A DNA stretch of 64,000 nt. Origin: Streptomyces sp. A3M-1-3 (GTDB taxonomy: Bacteria; Actinomycetota; Actinomycetes; Streptomycetales; Streptomycetaceae). Of the stretch, positions 17,591-28,276 are shown in pieces. Position numbers and translations under genes: made by a program. The stretch is from assembly GCF_024213665.1 (NCBI RefSeq), contig NZ_JANAVP010000006.1, positions 243,121-307,120 on the forward strand. Direction: 5' to 3'. How positions within the stretch are numbered: position 1 is the first letter of the stretch; the number at the start of each line of letters is the position of its first letter. The notes beneath the pieces were generated by a model. That model was not told where the DNA came from. It worked only from the letters and a program-made list of their open reading frames with translations, and made no database searches.

Positions 17591-19348
17591 GGAGCGGGCA
17601 TGGAGGTGAAGATGATGTAGGGCGGATCGAGACTGGAATCGTACTTGAGGACCGTTTTAACGTTCTTCACGTCCATGGCCCGGGCGTTCAGGCCGTGCTG
17701 CTTGAAGCCCGTACCCGGCTCATTGTCGACCGGCTGCTTGGAAACGTAACGTCCGCTCGTCTCGCCGTTGGGGGCCGGACTTGTGAAGTCCTTCGTTTGT
17801 CCATTCGTCGGATTGGTGGCCAGCCACGCCTCGATCTCGGACCGCTTGTTCCTGAGGTTGTGTTCCGTGAGGTCCTGAGCCCGCTCCATGTTCGGGAAGG
17901 ACGAGGATCCGCCGATCTTCGGCTTGTTGTGCGGCCAGGCCGCTGTGGGAGGGTCGGCCTGATCCCGGAGGCGCTGAGCCAGCTGCTCGTCCGTCTTGCC
18001 CACGTGCTTGTCCAGGGAGTGGCCGCCCCCGAGGTACTCGTTGCTCGCGAGGTCGAAGACCTGGTTGCCGTTGGAGTCCTGGACCATCCACTTCTGCTGG
18101 TGGCGGAACTCGTCGAGCGCCCGCGCGCCGAAGCCGTGCGCGCGGGCCACTCCCGCCTCGAACTTCGGGGCACTGAGGTATGCCTCGTCCAGGGGGGCCA
18201 TCAGGGCCTCGACGCGCGAGGTGAGGCTGGTCAGTGTGTTGAGGTACTTGTCGACGATGCGGTTGATGTCCGCGGTGTCCAGCTTGAGGACGAGTTGGAC
18301 GTCGAACTCGAGCATCATGCCGACGCCTTTGCCAGCGCCTTTGATGAGGCCACCCACGTCCTTCATACTGACGCCGTCCTTGAGATTGACGTCGTCCAGG
18401 AGCGCCTTGGCCGCCTCCTTGACGGCTTCCAGGTATTCGTCCCAGATATCGCCGTTCAGCTCGACCGCTGCTTCGGCGTACTCGCGCAGGATGTTGCTGA
18501 TCTTCATCCCGGTGTCGCGCAGGACCGTCATCACCGGCTGACTGCCGGTCGGGCGAAAGGGGGTCTGAGGGCCTGCGTTGGCCTTCTGGGCCCACTGGAT
18601 GCCGTCGCGGGAATGGCCCCATGCCGTCGATCCCCACAGCGCGCTGCAGAAGACCTTCATGGCGTCTTCCCAGTCGGCCTGCTGCGGGTTCGTAATCGTA
18701 CCGATCGCGCCGGTCAGCGAGTCCGACACCTGGTTCAGGCAGATCGTCGTATCCGCCCAGCTCTGGGACAGCGAGTTGAGGTAGTGCTGCTCCGGGTACG
18801 GGTAGACGTCGGCCAGCTTGCCGACGCGGAAGGCCTTCTTGATGACCGGCTGCAGGACGTCCCGTACGACTTGGGGAATGTGCTCCAGCAGCGATCGAAT
18901 GAAGCCGTCGCCGCCGTCATCGTCGCCCCACTTGAGGTCGGGGATCGTTCCGTAGACCGGAGGCTTGTCGATGATCGTGGCGGGGAAGGCCTTCTGCTGG
19001 GGGGACTGGCCGGGCTTGGGGTGGGCAGCCGCGTCCGCCGTGGCGTACGTTGGCGGTCTCCGTGAAGCCGACGGAGACGCCGCCGACGCTGAGGACACCC
19101 TCGCCCCAAACCTCCAGCCAGCGGTTGCCGACCTTCATGTATGCCTGGGAGAACCGCCGGGCGGCTGTTCCGGCGCCCCCTGCGTCCGGATACTTCTGCA
19201 GGCCGTTCAGTAGGCTGTTGGCGCCGTGCATCAGCGCCGTCTGCTGCACCGCCACCCGGTCGGAGACCCGCCAGAGATCGCTGGGCTTGACGTCGATCGC
19301 GCCGCTTCCGCCGGGCGGCTGAGCCGGGGCGGGGGTGTGGCCGGCCAT
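17587..19348 (-). pseudogene. ESX-secreted polymorphic toxin with RNase A-like C-terminus (frameshifted)
   Basis: Read with one base removed near 19048 this is a 586-residue toxin. The N-terminal 130 residues (IDVKPSDLWRVSDRVAVQQT ... GFTETAN | YATADAAAH) look like a WXG100/ESX-type delivery helix hairpin; the middle is a long helical region; the last 150 residues form the RNase A-like domain: GGGHSLDKHVGKTDEQLAQR, then SSSFPNMERAQDL, then VKTVLKYD and IIFTSMP. Such domains cleave cellular RNA and carry catalytic His, Arg and Thr/Tyr residues. The start ATG 19348 overlaps the WXG100 gene stop (TGATG). The extra G makes two overlapping frames, so as given no full-length toxin is made; this could be a real mutation or a sequencing error. 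Confidence 0.75.
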
Positions 19349-19650
19349 CAGGCGCCTCCCCAGCCCTGGAGGACCGAGCGGTGGGCGGCGTCGTAGTTCA
19401 GGTGGCCCTTGACCACGAACTCGTGCAACCAGGCCTGGGCGGCCCGGAGGTCCTGCGCGGAGCGGTCCCACTTGTCGAGCTCGTCGATGAAAGCGTCGCG
19501 CGCCTCGCCGTCCCAGCTCAGGACGACCTTCTCGGTGCGGTCGTAGAGCCCGTCCAGCTTCTCGTTCAGCGTCTTGAGGATGCTTTCGAGCTCGCCCGAC
19601 AGCCTGCGCAGCGTGGCGAAGTCGACGGTTATGCGGTCGTCGTCCGACAT
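19348..19650 (-). CDS. WXG100-family ESX protein
   Basis: Exactly 100 residues. The W-x-G turn is present as SWDGEARDAFIDELDKWDRS between two predicted helices, the hallmark of EsxA/EsxB-like substrates and chaperones of the type VII secretion system. I start at ATG 19650, giving the canonical length; the frame extends 32 codons upstream. It overlaps the toxin start and follows another WXG100-like gene, so the two likely form a heterodimer that escorts the toxin. No secretion ATPase (EccC) is encoded in the window; the machinery must be elsewhere. Confidence 0.85.
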   Translation of the reverse strand: MSDDDRITVDFATLRRLSGELESILKTLNEKLDGLYDRTEKVVLSWDGEARDAFIDELDKWDRSAQDLRAAQAWLHEFVVKGHLNYDAAHRSVLQGWGGA

Positions 19651-19672
19651 GGTCTTGCTGATCCCCCGTGGT

Positions 19673-20074
19673 TCAGACGTCCAGGATGCGGCTCTGCGGG
19701 CGCGCGGGCGCCGGTGCCGGGACCGGGTCCGGTTCCGACATCGCACGGGCCGCCGCCGACACGTCCTCGTTGTCCTGCATCTTCTTCAGCCGTCCGAGGA
19801 TCTCGAGTTCCTGCCCGGTGAAGTCGTCGCGGCTGAGCCGGGTCGCCTCTTCGAGCAAGACGAGGACCTGCCGGATCCGTACGGAGTCCTCGGCCGCTCC
19901 CTGATGGAGCTTGCGGTACGCCCTGGCCGTGGGGCCCTGCCAGCCCGCCTCGATGCCGTCGACGATGGCGTCCATCCGCCGGGTCTGCTGCTCCAGGTAC
20001 GCCTGCATGGCGTCCATGTCTTTGGCGAGCTTGGTCAGCTCGTCCTCCGACACGTCGAGATGGGCGTTCTGCAT
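19673..20074 (-). CDS. WXG100-like ESX partner protein with extended tail
   Basis: Protein of 133 residues. The helix-turn-helix hairpin with turn motif GWQGPTARAYRKLHQG is typical of the WXG100 superfamily. A charged C-terminal extension ends in a proline/alanine-rich stretch (PVPAPAPARPQSRILDV). The start at 20074 is favoured over 20122 because family members begin shortly before the first helix; the upstream codons are basic and glycine-rich. It is the first gene of the ESX toxin operon, 22 bp before the second WXG100 gene. Confidence 0.75.
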   Translation of the reverse strand: MQNAHLDVSEDELTKLAKDMDAMQAYLEQQTRRMDAIVDGIEAGWQGPTARAYRKLHQGAAEDSVRIRQVLVLLEEATRLSRDDFTGQELEILGRLKKMQDNEDVSAAARAMSEPDPVPAPAPARPQSRILDV

Positions 20075-20159
20075 CCCGGGCCCCCGTCCGTTGTTTCCGC
20101 GTCTTCGTACCCGTGTCCTCAAGGGAACAGCTTAGGTGCGGCTGCAAAGCAACCGGGGG

Positions 20160-20470
20160 ACGGGGGTAGTTCAGAGGTATCCCGCGAGAAGCCCTTTAGA
20201 CGTCTGGTCCTGGTCAAGGAGTTGGAGGTGTCGGTGGTGATGCGGCACGTTGCGAGGCCGAGGAGGGCTTCGTGGATATCGCGCCTCGTTCCCATCGGAT
20301 CGCGGAGGCGTCGGAAGCCGTGCAGCCAGGCCATAGTGCGTTCCACGACCCGCCGGTGGACTCCGAGCCCGGATCCGGAGGGGAGCAGCGGATCGACACG
20401 CAGGGCCTGTTGCAACCCCGCATCGGCCGCGAGCTTGTCCGCGCGGCCATGTACGCCGTAGACGCGCTGC
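20160..20470 (-). pseudogene. IS5-type transposase C-terminal remnant
   Basis: In pieces and more than one frame the minus strand reads VHRRVVERTMAWLHGFRRLR, then IRWER, then RRDIHEALLGLATCRIT, which matches the conserved C-terminus of IS5-family DDE transposases (VERTFAWLH...RRLRIRWERR). Upstream VYGVHGRADKLAADAGLQQA is further transposase-like sequence. Frameshifts and the missing N-terminus show it is dead. It touches the 3' end of the giant helicase gene, suggesting the element inserted at or near its stop. Confidence 0.8.
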
Positions 20471-20472
20471 CC

Positions 20473-23400
20473 CTACCCCGCCGCTTGGCGCACGGCGCTG
20501 ACGCATCCCGGTCCGCCCGCGAGCCGGCGCTGCCTGTACAGCTCCGCGATGTCCGCCTCCAGGCAGTCGCGAATGTCCTTGCCCATCCGCCGCCACCCGA
20601 AGAACTCGCAAGCCTGCTTGATCAGCTCATCCTGTGACATACCTGGGCACTCCGCTGTCAGCTCGCACAAGGCCAGCTGCCGCTCGGCAGGGGCGATGTA
20701 CGTGACCTTGCGGACCGTATCCCCGTCCTCCGTTCGACGGGCCTTCAGCTCGTCCCGCCCCTCCACGTCGAAAAAGTCGCCATCAGAGGAGGCAAGGCCC
20801 GAGCGAACCAACGCCTGCGCCACGGTACGGACGTTGTCCCGGATGCGTTTGCCTGCCCGGCCGACACCCCAGGCTTCACGAGCACGCTGGACCAGCAGAT
20901 CCTCGTGGATGGGCCCCTCCGCCTCGATGACCTGCGCCAGCACCTTGCGCAGCACCGTTCGGGCCTCAGGCGTGTGGAGCTCGTAGCGCGGGGTGACGCT
21001 GATCTCGCTGGTCCGGTACTGGGCGCTCCAGTCACGCTCCGCCTCGGTGTCGACGGGCACCCGCCCGTACTCGACCTCGACCTCGACCGACGTCCGCGCG
21101 ACCGGAACCGTAAGCATGGCCCCGCTCCCGTGCGTCGCCGCACTGACCCCGGACGTCAGGGCGTCGTCGGACGGATCGTCCACAGCGGCGGCAGCCGTAG
21201 ACACCGCGGCCGAGGCAGCGAGAGGCCCCTGGGCGATGGCGTGCTCGACGGCCTCGCGCAGCCGCAGCTCGGCCGCTGCGCGCCCCCGATACCAGTCGGT
21301 GCCCCAGATTCGGTAGAGCCGCCAACCGAGGCGGTTCAGGACTTGCTCGCGCAGCCGGTCCCGGTCACGGGCGGCCTTGGAGGAGTGGTACATGGCGCCG
21401 TCGCACTCGATGCCGAGGGCGTACGCGCCGGGCATCTCCGGATGCCGCAGGCCGAGGTCGATGCGGTAGCCGGCGACTCCGACCTGCGGCTGGACTGTGT
21501 AGCCCCAGTCGCGCAGTACCGCGAGGACGGCCTCCTCGAAGGGGCTGTCCGGCTCCGCGTCGGACTGGACGACGTCTGCGGCGAGGACGGCCGGACCGTT
21601 CTCGGCGTACTCGAGATAGCGCTTGAGATGCTGGACGCTCTCGTTGGGGCTGTCGGACAGGCTCGTACCGCGGAAGGAGGCGACGACCTCCATGCGGTAG
21701 CGGGCGCGGGTGACCGCCACGTTGAGGCGACGCCAGCCGCCTCCCTTGTTGATGGGGCCGAAGTTCAGCCCGAGCTTGCCGTGTTCGTCGGGGCCGTAGC
21801 CGACGGACATGATCACGGCGTCGCGTTCGTCGCCCTGCACCGATTCGAGGTTCTTGACGAAGAAGCCGTCGAGCCGGTCCTCGGTGAAACAGTGGTCGAG
21901 GTCGGGGCGCTGCAGCCGGGCCTGTTGTACGGCCTGGTCGATGGCCGAGGCCTGCGCCTGGGAGAGGGCGACCACGCCGAGGGTGCGCCCGGGGCGGGTG
22001 TCGAAGTGGTGGATGACCCGCTGCGCGACGAAGTCCGCCTCGGCACGGTTGTCGCGGCGGCCGCCCTTGTCGTAGACGCCTGAAGCCTTGAGGAAGGAGA
22101 CGCCGACGTCATTGCCCTCGTCGAGAGCGCCGGGGAAGGTCACCATCGAGTTCTGGTAGAACGAGCGGTTGCTGAAGGTGATCAGGTTCTCGTGGCGGCT
22201 GCGGTAGTGCCAGCGCAGCGGCAGTTCCCGCATGGCGCCGGCCTTGCAGGCGTGCAGCAGCGACTCGAAGGAGTCGGGGACATCCTCCGCGTACTCGTCG
22301 GAGTCGTCCTCGACCGAGGAGTCGAAGAACGAGGTGGGCGGCAGCTGCTTGTCGTCACCGGCGACGACGAGGGTGCGCCCCCGGTAGATGCAGTTGATGG
22401 CGTCGCTGGGGCGCACCTGCGAGGCCTCGTCGAAGACGACCACGTCGAAGTGGTAGTCGGCGGGCAGCAGCTGGCTGACCGTCAGCGGGCTCATCATGAA
22501 ACACGGCTTGATCGACTGGACGACCTCACGTGTTCTGCCGAGCAGTTCACGCACCGGCATGTGCCGGGTCTTCTTCTCCGCCTCGCGGGTGATCACGGCA
22601 CCGCCGCCGCCGCCGAAGCGGCGCGGCCTTCTCTTGTTGCACGCCTCGATCACTGCGCCGCCTGCGGCTGCGATCAGACGGCGGTCGGCTTCCTGGAAGT
22701 CGGTCACCCGCGCGTCGAGATCGTCCGAGCGCGTGCTGCGCAGCCGGGCGTCGGTGGCGAGAATGCCGTCGGCCCAGGACCGCAGCAGTGCCTGCTGGAC
22801 CACGTCGGTCAGCTGCTGCGGGTCGATGCCCCGCTCGGCCGCGCTCGTGACGACGTCGTCGGCGCTGTGGCGGGCGAGCACGACGAGGCCGTCCCGGTAG
22901 GCCTGCCACTCCTCGGGGCCGCGCGGGTCGGCCTGCAGATTGTCGATCACCTGCTGAGCTTGGGCAAGGGTGCCCAGCAGGGACGGGGAGAGCTGGGCGC
23001 CTCGGGCGGCGTCGAAGAGGTCGAGCAGCGCGGTCACGGAGGCGGACCAGCGTTGGGTGCGGCGGGTTGCGATCTCGCACCAGTCGCCCAGTGAGCGCCG
23101 TACGTTGTCCGCCAGCAGCGTCGGCAGGCGGTCCGGGTCGGCGTCGTCGGCCAGGCGGTCGGCGAGCAGGTTGCGCCGTGCCGCGTCGCGGCTCAGCTCG
23201 GCGATGCGATCGGCAGCTGCCAGCGCCTGGTCGAGAGCGTGGACTGCCTCCTGAGTGCGTGGGGTACAGCGGTCCAGGAGTGTGGAGTGCAGATCGGCGA
23301 GGCGAACGACCTCGGCCGCGGCGTTCTGCCACGCCAGTGCCTGATCCAGTCGTCCCACGAGTGACTTGGCCCAAGCTCCGGTGCGGGTGAGCGCCGCCAC

Positions 23401-25422
23401 GGCCGCGCGGTCAGCCTTGTACTGGGCCGAGAACCGGGCCATCAGCCCTCGGTACTCCTCCGCGAAACGGCGCACCAGTTCGGGAAGTTCCACCTCCCTC
23501 AAGACCTGCTCGCCGAATATGTCCTCGGCCGCGGTGCGCGCCTCGGTCTCAGCTATCAGGGCCTGGCCGAGCTCCTGCGCTGCCCGATGTGCCTGGCTCA
23601 GGGTGTCCGCGTCGAACCATCCGCGCGGCGGGCGGTGGTCGGCCGTGGTCAGGTCGGCCAGCTCGCACAGGCCGAACGCGTCCTCGGCACATTCCTGCTT
23701 GGGCATGCCGAACAGGTCGGCCAGCTGCGCGAGTTCGCCGGAGACGTCCTCCGGCAGGATCGCATCCAGGGGGGTCTCATGGTCCGGAAGCCCGGCCCGC
23801 AGGGAGCGCACAGTCTGTTGCAGTTCCCGGAGCGAGCGGGGCTCTTCCTGCGTAGCGGCGAACGGGCGGCGCCCGGTCACGGTCCGCAAAGCATCCAGAG
23901 CGTCGGCGGCCTCGGAGAGCACATGGTGCGCGGAGGTTCCGACCAGTCCGCGCCAGGGGAAGGACTCCCCCTCGGCGGCGGGTCGCCAGGCCCGGCTGAT
24001 CGCTTGGGCCGCAGCGGCGACTTCCTGCAGGGCACCGGCGCTCAGAGTGCGGACGGTCTTCGCGTTCTGGGCGGAAAGCGGCAGTGGTGGGGTGCCGGCC
24101 TGATCCAGCTTGATCAGGCGTCCGAGGACGTCGTGCAGGGTGAGCTGGAGGGGGTCGCGGGTCTGGTTCATGGCGGCGGCATAGGCGGACAGGTCCTCCC
24201 GCAGCCGGCGCGCCCGTTCCAGTTCGTGCTCGGCAGCCCCAGTGACACGAGCCTCGGTCGTCAGTACCCGGGCGAGTTCGGTGGCGACCGCCTTCTTGCT
24301 CGTATCACCGCTGTGCAGTGCCATGACGAAGTCGCCGAGGCCGACGCCGCGCAGCCGGTTGCGTACGACATCGAGAGCCGCGGCCTTCTCACTGACGAAC
24401 AGCACACTGCGGCCGGCGTGCATGAGCGCGGCGATCAGATTCGTGATGGTCTGGCTCTTGCCGGTGCCGGGCGGGCCGCTCATCACGAAGGACCGGCCAT
24501 CGAGTGCGGCGGCGATGCACTGCCGCTGGGAGGCGTCCGCGTCCAGCACCAGCGGGGTCTTCTCGGGCAACTGAACCTCGTCGATGCGGTCCAGCTCCGG
24601 GGGTTCGAACCCGATGAGGTCGTCGGGCAGGCCCGCATCGGGGCCGAGGGCGACGGCCCGGACCAGCGGATGGCCGAGGATACGGTCCTCGTTCTGCTGG
24701 AGGTCCTGGTACATGGCCTCCCGATGCGAGGCGAACAGGCCGAGCACCACGCGGTCGTCGACCGATCAGCCCTTCTGCACCGCCGCTACCGAGCGGGCAG
24801 CGGAGATAACCGCGGACAGGTCGGTGACGTCGGTTCCGGTGACCGGGCTCCAGTCGATACCGAGCCGCTCCAGCTTCACCGCGAGCGCCGGATTGTGTGC
24901 GCGGTCCTGGTCGTCGGCCAGGTGAAGGCGGTAGTGCCGGTTGCTGTCCCGGCGCAGCTCGACCGGGACCAGGAGCAGTGGTGCCGAACTTCCCTCGTGC
25001 GCACCGTCCTCACGCCAGTCGAGCATGCCGACGCCCAGCCACAGCACCCACAGGCCATAGTCGTTGAACATCTGGCCGGACCGCTGCCGCAGTTGGTACA
25101 GGGCGCTGTCCAGCGTGGCCTGGGTGGCTTTCTGAGTGACCAACCCTGGACGGTTTCGCTGGGCGGCTGCCAGGTTCCCGGAGTCGTCCATGTCCTCCGC
25201 GACCGGCGCGAAGTCCCACCCGCGGGCAAGGTCGGAAAGCAGCGCCGTGGCTCCGGGTGATGTCAGCTCCAGGCTTGCGGTCCTGGTGTGGCGGAAGTTC
25301 AGGAGCCGGTTACGCCCACCCATGTCCAGCAGGGAGTTGCGCCAGCTATCGAGGACGGCCTTCAGCCGGTCGAGACCGGGATCGCTGGTGACGGTGCGCA
25401 CGGTCTGGGGCTGATGGGGCAT
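20473..25422 (-). pseudogene. Giant DUF4011 / SF1 helicase with Vsr-like nuclease, broken by in-frame TGA
   Basis: One reading frame encodes about 1649 codons: DUF4011-type N-terminus (LDSWRNSLLDMGGRNRLLNF near residues 25-45), SF1 helicase of the COG1112 type (Walker A MSGPPGTGKSQTITN near 317; VVVFDEASQVRPSDAI; LNVAVTRARYRMEVVASFRG), a DUF559/Vsr-like nuclease (SPFEEAVLAVLRDWGY ... LGIECDGAMYHSS near 1300-1345) and a DUF3320-like C-terminus. Related proteins are widespread in defence islands. A TGA at 24766-24768 interrupts it after VAAVQKG, where relatives probably have tryptophan (TGG). As given, two products are possible: 218 residues, and 1425 residues restarting at GTG 24750 with the helicase motifs intact. 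Start ATG 25422 has AGGAGG upstream. Confidence 0.85.
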
Positions 25423-25841
25423 ACGGAAATACCTCCTGAGCTGAACGCACAGGGGTATCCCCTCCGACAGGCCCCCCTGCAGGTATCTACATATCAGCCT
25501 GCATCGTCCGGCACGCGCGAGATCAACAACCCGATATGGATTTTTTGCCAATCACCTGACAAAAGATGTGAACAGCCAGCTGTCAGGACGAACTCGCAGT
25601 GGCCCCCACCCGCAGCTCCTTCAGGAACAGCGAGTCGAGCACCACCCACTCCGTGGCCCGGTCGACGACTTGCACCGTGCGGCCGTCCAGCGACGTCGTC
25701 TCTTCGGGTCCTCCATCGGACAGAGCCGCCACAGCCCGTGCGGGATCTGCCAGCCGTCTCGACGGCGTCGCTTCCGTTGCCCCCGAGCCAGCGCCACTTG
25801 CGTTGCGACCACGACGCAGCCCTCAGCGCTGCCCGCTCCGG
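25423..25841. other. Intergenic stretch upstream of the giant helicase
   Basis: It includes an AT-rich patch at 25530-25570 that is the likely helicase promoter (minus strand TTGGCA followed by an A run) and a 6-bp inverted repeat TGCAGG...CCTGCA around 25479-25504. A minus-strand frame of about 49-75 codons ending DSLFLKELRVGATASSS just beyond 25570 has gene-like codon use but no recognisable family or start; it may be a gene remnant. Confidence 0.45.
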
Positions 25842-27533
25842 TTACGACGTCGCCAGAGACACGATGGTCGGGATGTCCACGACAGCCACCTCGATGCCCT
25901 GCGTCCGCAACGCTCGTGCCGCCTGCAGCAGCGACATCTGAGCGAAGGTGAAGAGGTTGCGCGTCGTCAACCGCTTCCCGCTCTTGAGGGAGATGGCATA
26001 CACGACCTTGATGGGAGAGAAGTCGTCACTGATGGTGTGGCGCGGGTCCTGACCACGCACCCGACGCACGAACTCCGACCTCGCCTCCGCGTCGAAACGC
26101 AAGGCATCCGCGGACACTCGTCCCTGAGCGAAGAGATGACTCAACGGCGCGGACGACTCTGCGCGCTTCACATGGATCAGAGTGCCATCGGCTGCCAGTA
26201 GGTCGGCCGCCTCGAATCCCCGGGGGTGCTGAGCGGTCCTGATCAGCTTGCGGTCGAGGCAGACGTATCCGTGCTTCCGCGCTTCTTCGTTGTAGTCCTT
26301 CTCCTCCTTGAACGCGGAGGTCCAGTCGAAGAGGGTCACGCCCGCCGGTGCGGTCAGCAGAGCGTCGACCTCACGGCGAAGGCCCTCCAAGTACTGGTCA
26401 CCGATCTCGAACCAGCGACCCTCGTGGTGGAAGTACCGGCTGGTGCCGAGCGCGATCTCGGCCGCGAGCCACTTGTGGGCCTTCATCTGGGCACTGATCG
26501 GATCGCCGCCCTCTTCGTCCCTGTGCATCTGTATGTATCCGTCCGACAGGGCAGCCAGGCGGCTTCCCTGCTGCATGCCGTCGACCAGGCCCAGTACGTC
26601 GTCGAGTTCGAGGGAGCGGAACAGCTTGCGATGGCTGCCGACCTTCACCCGGTACGACATGGCACCGTCCTCCTGATCCAGGCACGCTGCCGGGACCACG
26701 ATCGCCAGGCTTCCCGTGTCGGCCGCCGAACCGAGGAGGTCGTCCAGCTTCTCGTTCAGAGTCTCGCGTCGCGGGTCACCGGGCTTGAGGGGGCGAACCC
26801 TGGCGATGGCTTCGAAGTCCGGAGCGGGAGACTGCCGGGACAGCATCGCGCGGATCTCCGCCAGATCCTGGACGAGGTCCGCGGGGTGAGAGCCCAGGTG
26901 GATCTTCAGCGCGTCCGTGCCGGCAATCTGTGCCGTGCGCCGACTCCTTCGGCTGATGGTCAGTTCGGTCGCGCCGATGGCTCCGACGAGGCGGCTGACC
27001 ACCTCGCCGTACTCCTCGATGGGGTAGGTCCGGATGTGCTGTCCCTGGGCGGCCGAGCTCCGGTCTGTGCGGCCTCTGGCGTCCATGAGGCTGTGCGTGA
27101 CCTGACGGATTGCGTCGGGCTGCGCCGCACGCAGCACGAAGTCGAATCCGAACCCCGGGGAGATCCTGCTCTGTTCGAGGAGCAGGTGACCCATGCCGAA
27201 GGTCAGGGCGAAGACCTCTCCGGCGACGGGGAGCAGCAAGGCGCATGCCGCGGTGCGGTTCTCCACCAAGGGCTTTCGCTCGGTGAGGATCTCGACGGCG
27301 GCGGTCCAGTCGGGCGGGCGGTTGCGGCCGATGACCCCGTGGCAGAGAAGACCGGGCACGCCCCCGGCCGTCACGTTCTCCACCATAAAGCCGTGGTCAC
27401 GCTCGTACCTGAGGTTGAGGGCCGCCCGTAGATCGGCGGACGAGGTGCCCGTGTCCTGCAGCAGGTAGACGGTGCTTCGACGGGTGCGACCGGTGCCGGT
27501 CTGGGCTTGCGTGGAGTCGTGGACGATCGTCAC
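25842..27533 (-). CDS. TIGR04141 / DUF6119 family protein
   Basis: Protein of 563 residues of the sporadically distributed TIGR04141 (DUF6119) family. Features I use: STVYLLQDTGTSSADLRAAL at the start, the GFGFDFVLRAAQPDAIRQVT segment, DALKIHLGSHPADLVQDLAE, and the C-terminal block LIRTAQHPRGFEAADLLAAD followed by HVKRAESSAPLSHLFAQGRV. The family is of unknown biochemical function; it occurs among restriction and phage-defence genes. GTG 27533 has GGGGA 9 bp upstream. It is oriented with the giant helicase downstream and a membrane protein and DndB-like gene upstream, with a 308-bp gap to the helicase promoter region. Confidence 0.8.
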   Translation of the reverse strand: MTIVHDSTQAQTGTGRTRRSTVYLLQDTGTSSADLRAALNLRYERDHGFMVENVTAGGVPGLLCHGVIGRNRPPDWTAAVEILTERKPLVENRTAACALLLPVAGEVFALTFGMGHLLLEQSRISPGFGFDFVLRAAQPDAIRQVTHSLMDARGRTDRSSAAQGQHIRTYPIEEYGEVVSRLVGAIGATELTISRRSRRTAQIAGTDALKIHLGSHPADLVQDLAEIRAMLSRQSPAPDFEAIARVRPLKPGDPRRETLNEKLDDLLGSAADTGSLAIVVPAACLDQEDGAMSYRVKVGSHRKLFRSLELDDVLGLVDGMQQGSRLAALSDGYIQMHRDEEGGDPISAQMKAHKWLAAEIALGTSRYFHHEGRWFEIGDQYLEGLRREVDALLTAPAGVTLFDWTSAFKEEKDYNEEARKHGYVCLDRKLIRTAQHPRGFEAADLLAADGTLIHVKRAESSAPLSHLFAQGRVSADALRFDAEARSEFVRRVRGQDPRHTISDDFSPIKVVYAISLKSGKRLTTRNLFTFAQMSLLQAARALRTQGIEVAVVDIPTIVSLATS

Positions 27534-27615
27534 GGCTGATTTCCCCTTTTCTGACGGGTAGCACTGGTTCCAGGTGCGAAGGCCCCCGGCGCATCGTGGT
27601 ACGGGCGGTGGCTGG

Positions 27616-28179
27616 TCAACCGACCTTCTTCCACTCCTTGCAGCGGTTGGTCTTGAAGATCTCGCCCTGCTTCAGCGTCACGCGGCCGCTGCCCTGGAGG
27701 TTCTCGTTGGCGATGATCGAGTCGAACTCACCGCTGGAGTCCTTCGCCCGCTCCCAGTAGCAGCCGAACGCCCCGTCCGATCCGGCGGTCCGGTACGTCC
27801 CGGCCTTGATGTCCTCGCCCACCAGGTACTCGCCGTCACCCTCGAAGCTGCTCGCGGGGCCGGCTTCCTCGGTCTTCACCGGCTTGGCGGCTTCGGTCTT
27901 GGTTACGGTCGGCGCGGGGGCCGCCCCGGCGGTCGCGGTGACCGTGACCGTGGGCCCCGGCTTCACGCCGGCGCCGGCCGAGGCGTCAGCGCCTCCCCCG
28001 TCGCTGCCGCCCATCGCGGCGCCGATGATGAGGGCGACGAGGCCGACCACGCCATGAGTGAGCCAAGCCTTGCCGCGCGAGGGCGACTTGACGGGGGGCG
28101 GCGGTACGGAGCCCCAGCCGCCCGGGGCGCCGAAGTGCGGGGCCGGCTGTCCGGGGTTCTGCGGGTTCGGAGTGGTCAT
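27616..28179 (-). CDS. Membrane-anchored protein of unknown function
   Basis: Protein of 187 residues: a glycine/proline-rich cytoplasmic start (TTPNPQNPGQPAPHFGAPGG), one transmembrane helix (THGVVGLVALIIGAAMGG), a Thr/Pro/Ala/Lys linker and an extracellular C-terminal domain beginning GDGEYLVGEDIKAGTYRTAG and containing two cysteines (FGCYWER, NRCKEW) that probably pair. This tail type is common in actinobacterial secreted or lipoprotein-like proteins of unknown role. ATG 28179 is taken because the frame upstream is not protein-like. It sits between two defence-type genes but may be unrelated to them. Confidence 0.7.
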   Translation of the reverse strand: MTTPNPQNPGQPAPHFGAPGGWGSVPPPPVKSPSRGKAWLTHGVVGLVALIIGAAMGGSDGGGADASAGAGVKPGPTVTVTATAGAAPAPTVTKTEAAKPVKTEEAGPASSFEGDGEYLVGEDIKAGTYRTAGSDGAFGCYWERAKDSSGEFDSIIANENLQGSGRVTLKQGEIFKTNRCKEWKKVG

Positions 28180-28276
28180 GGTCGTGCTCCAGTTCTCGGA
28201 GTGTTGAACGGATGTGAGGTACGGCCCGCGGGGCCGACGGGCACGGCGGCATGAGGGTGGGGCGGGAGCCGCTCGG

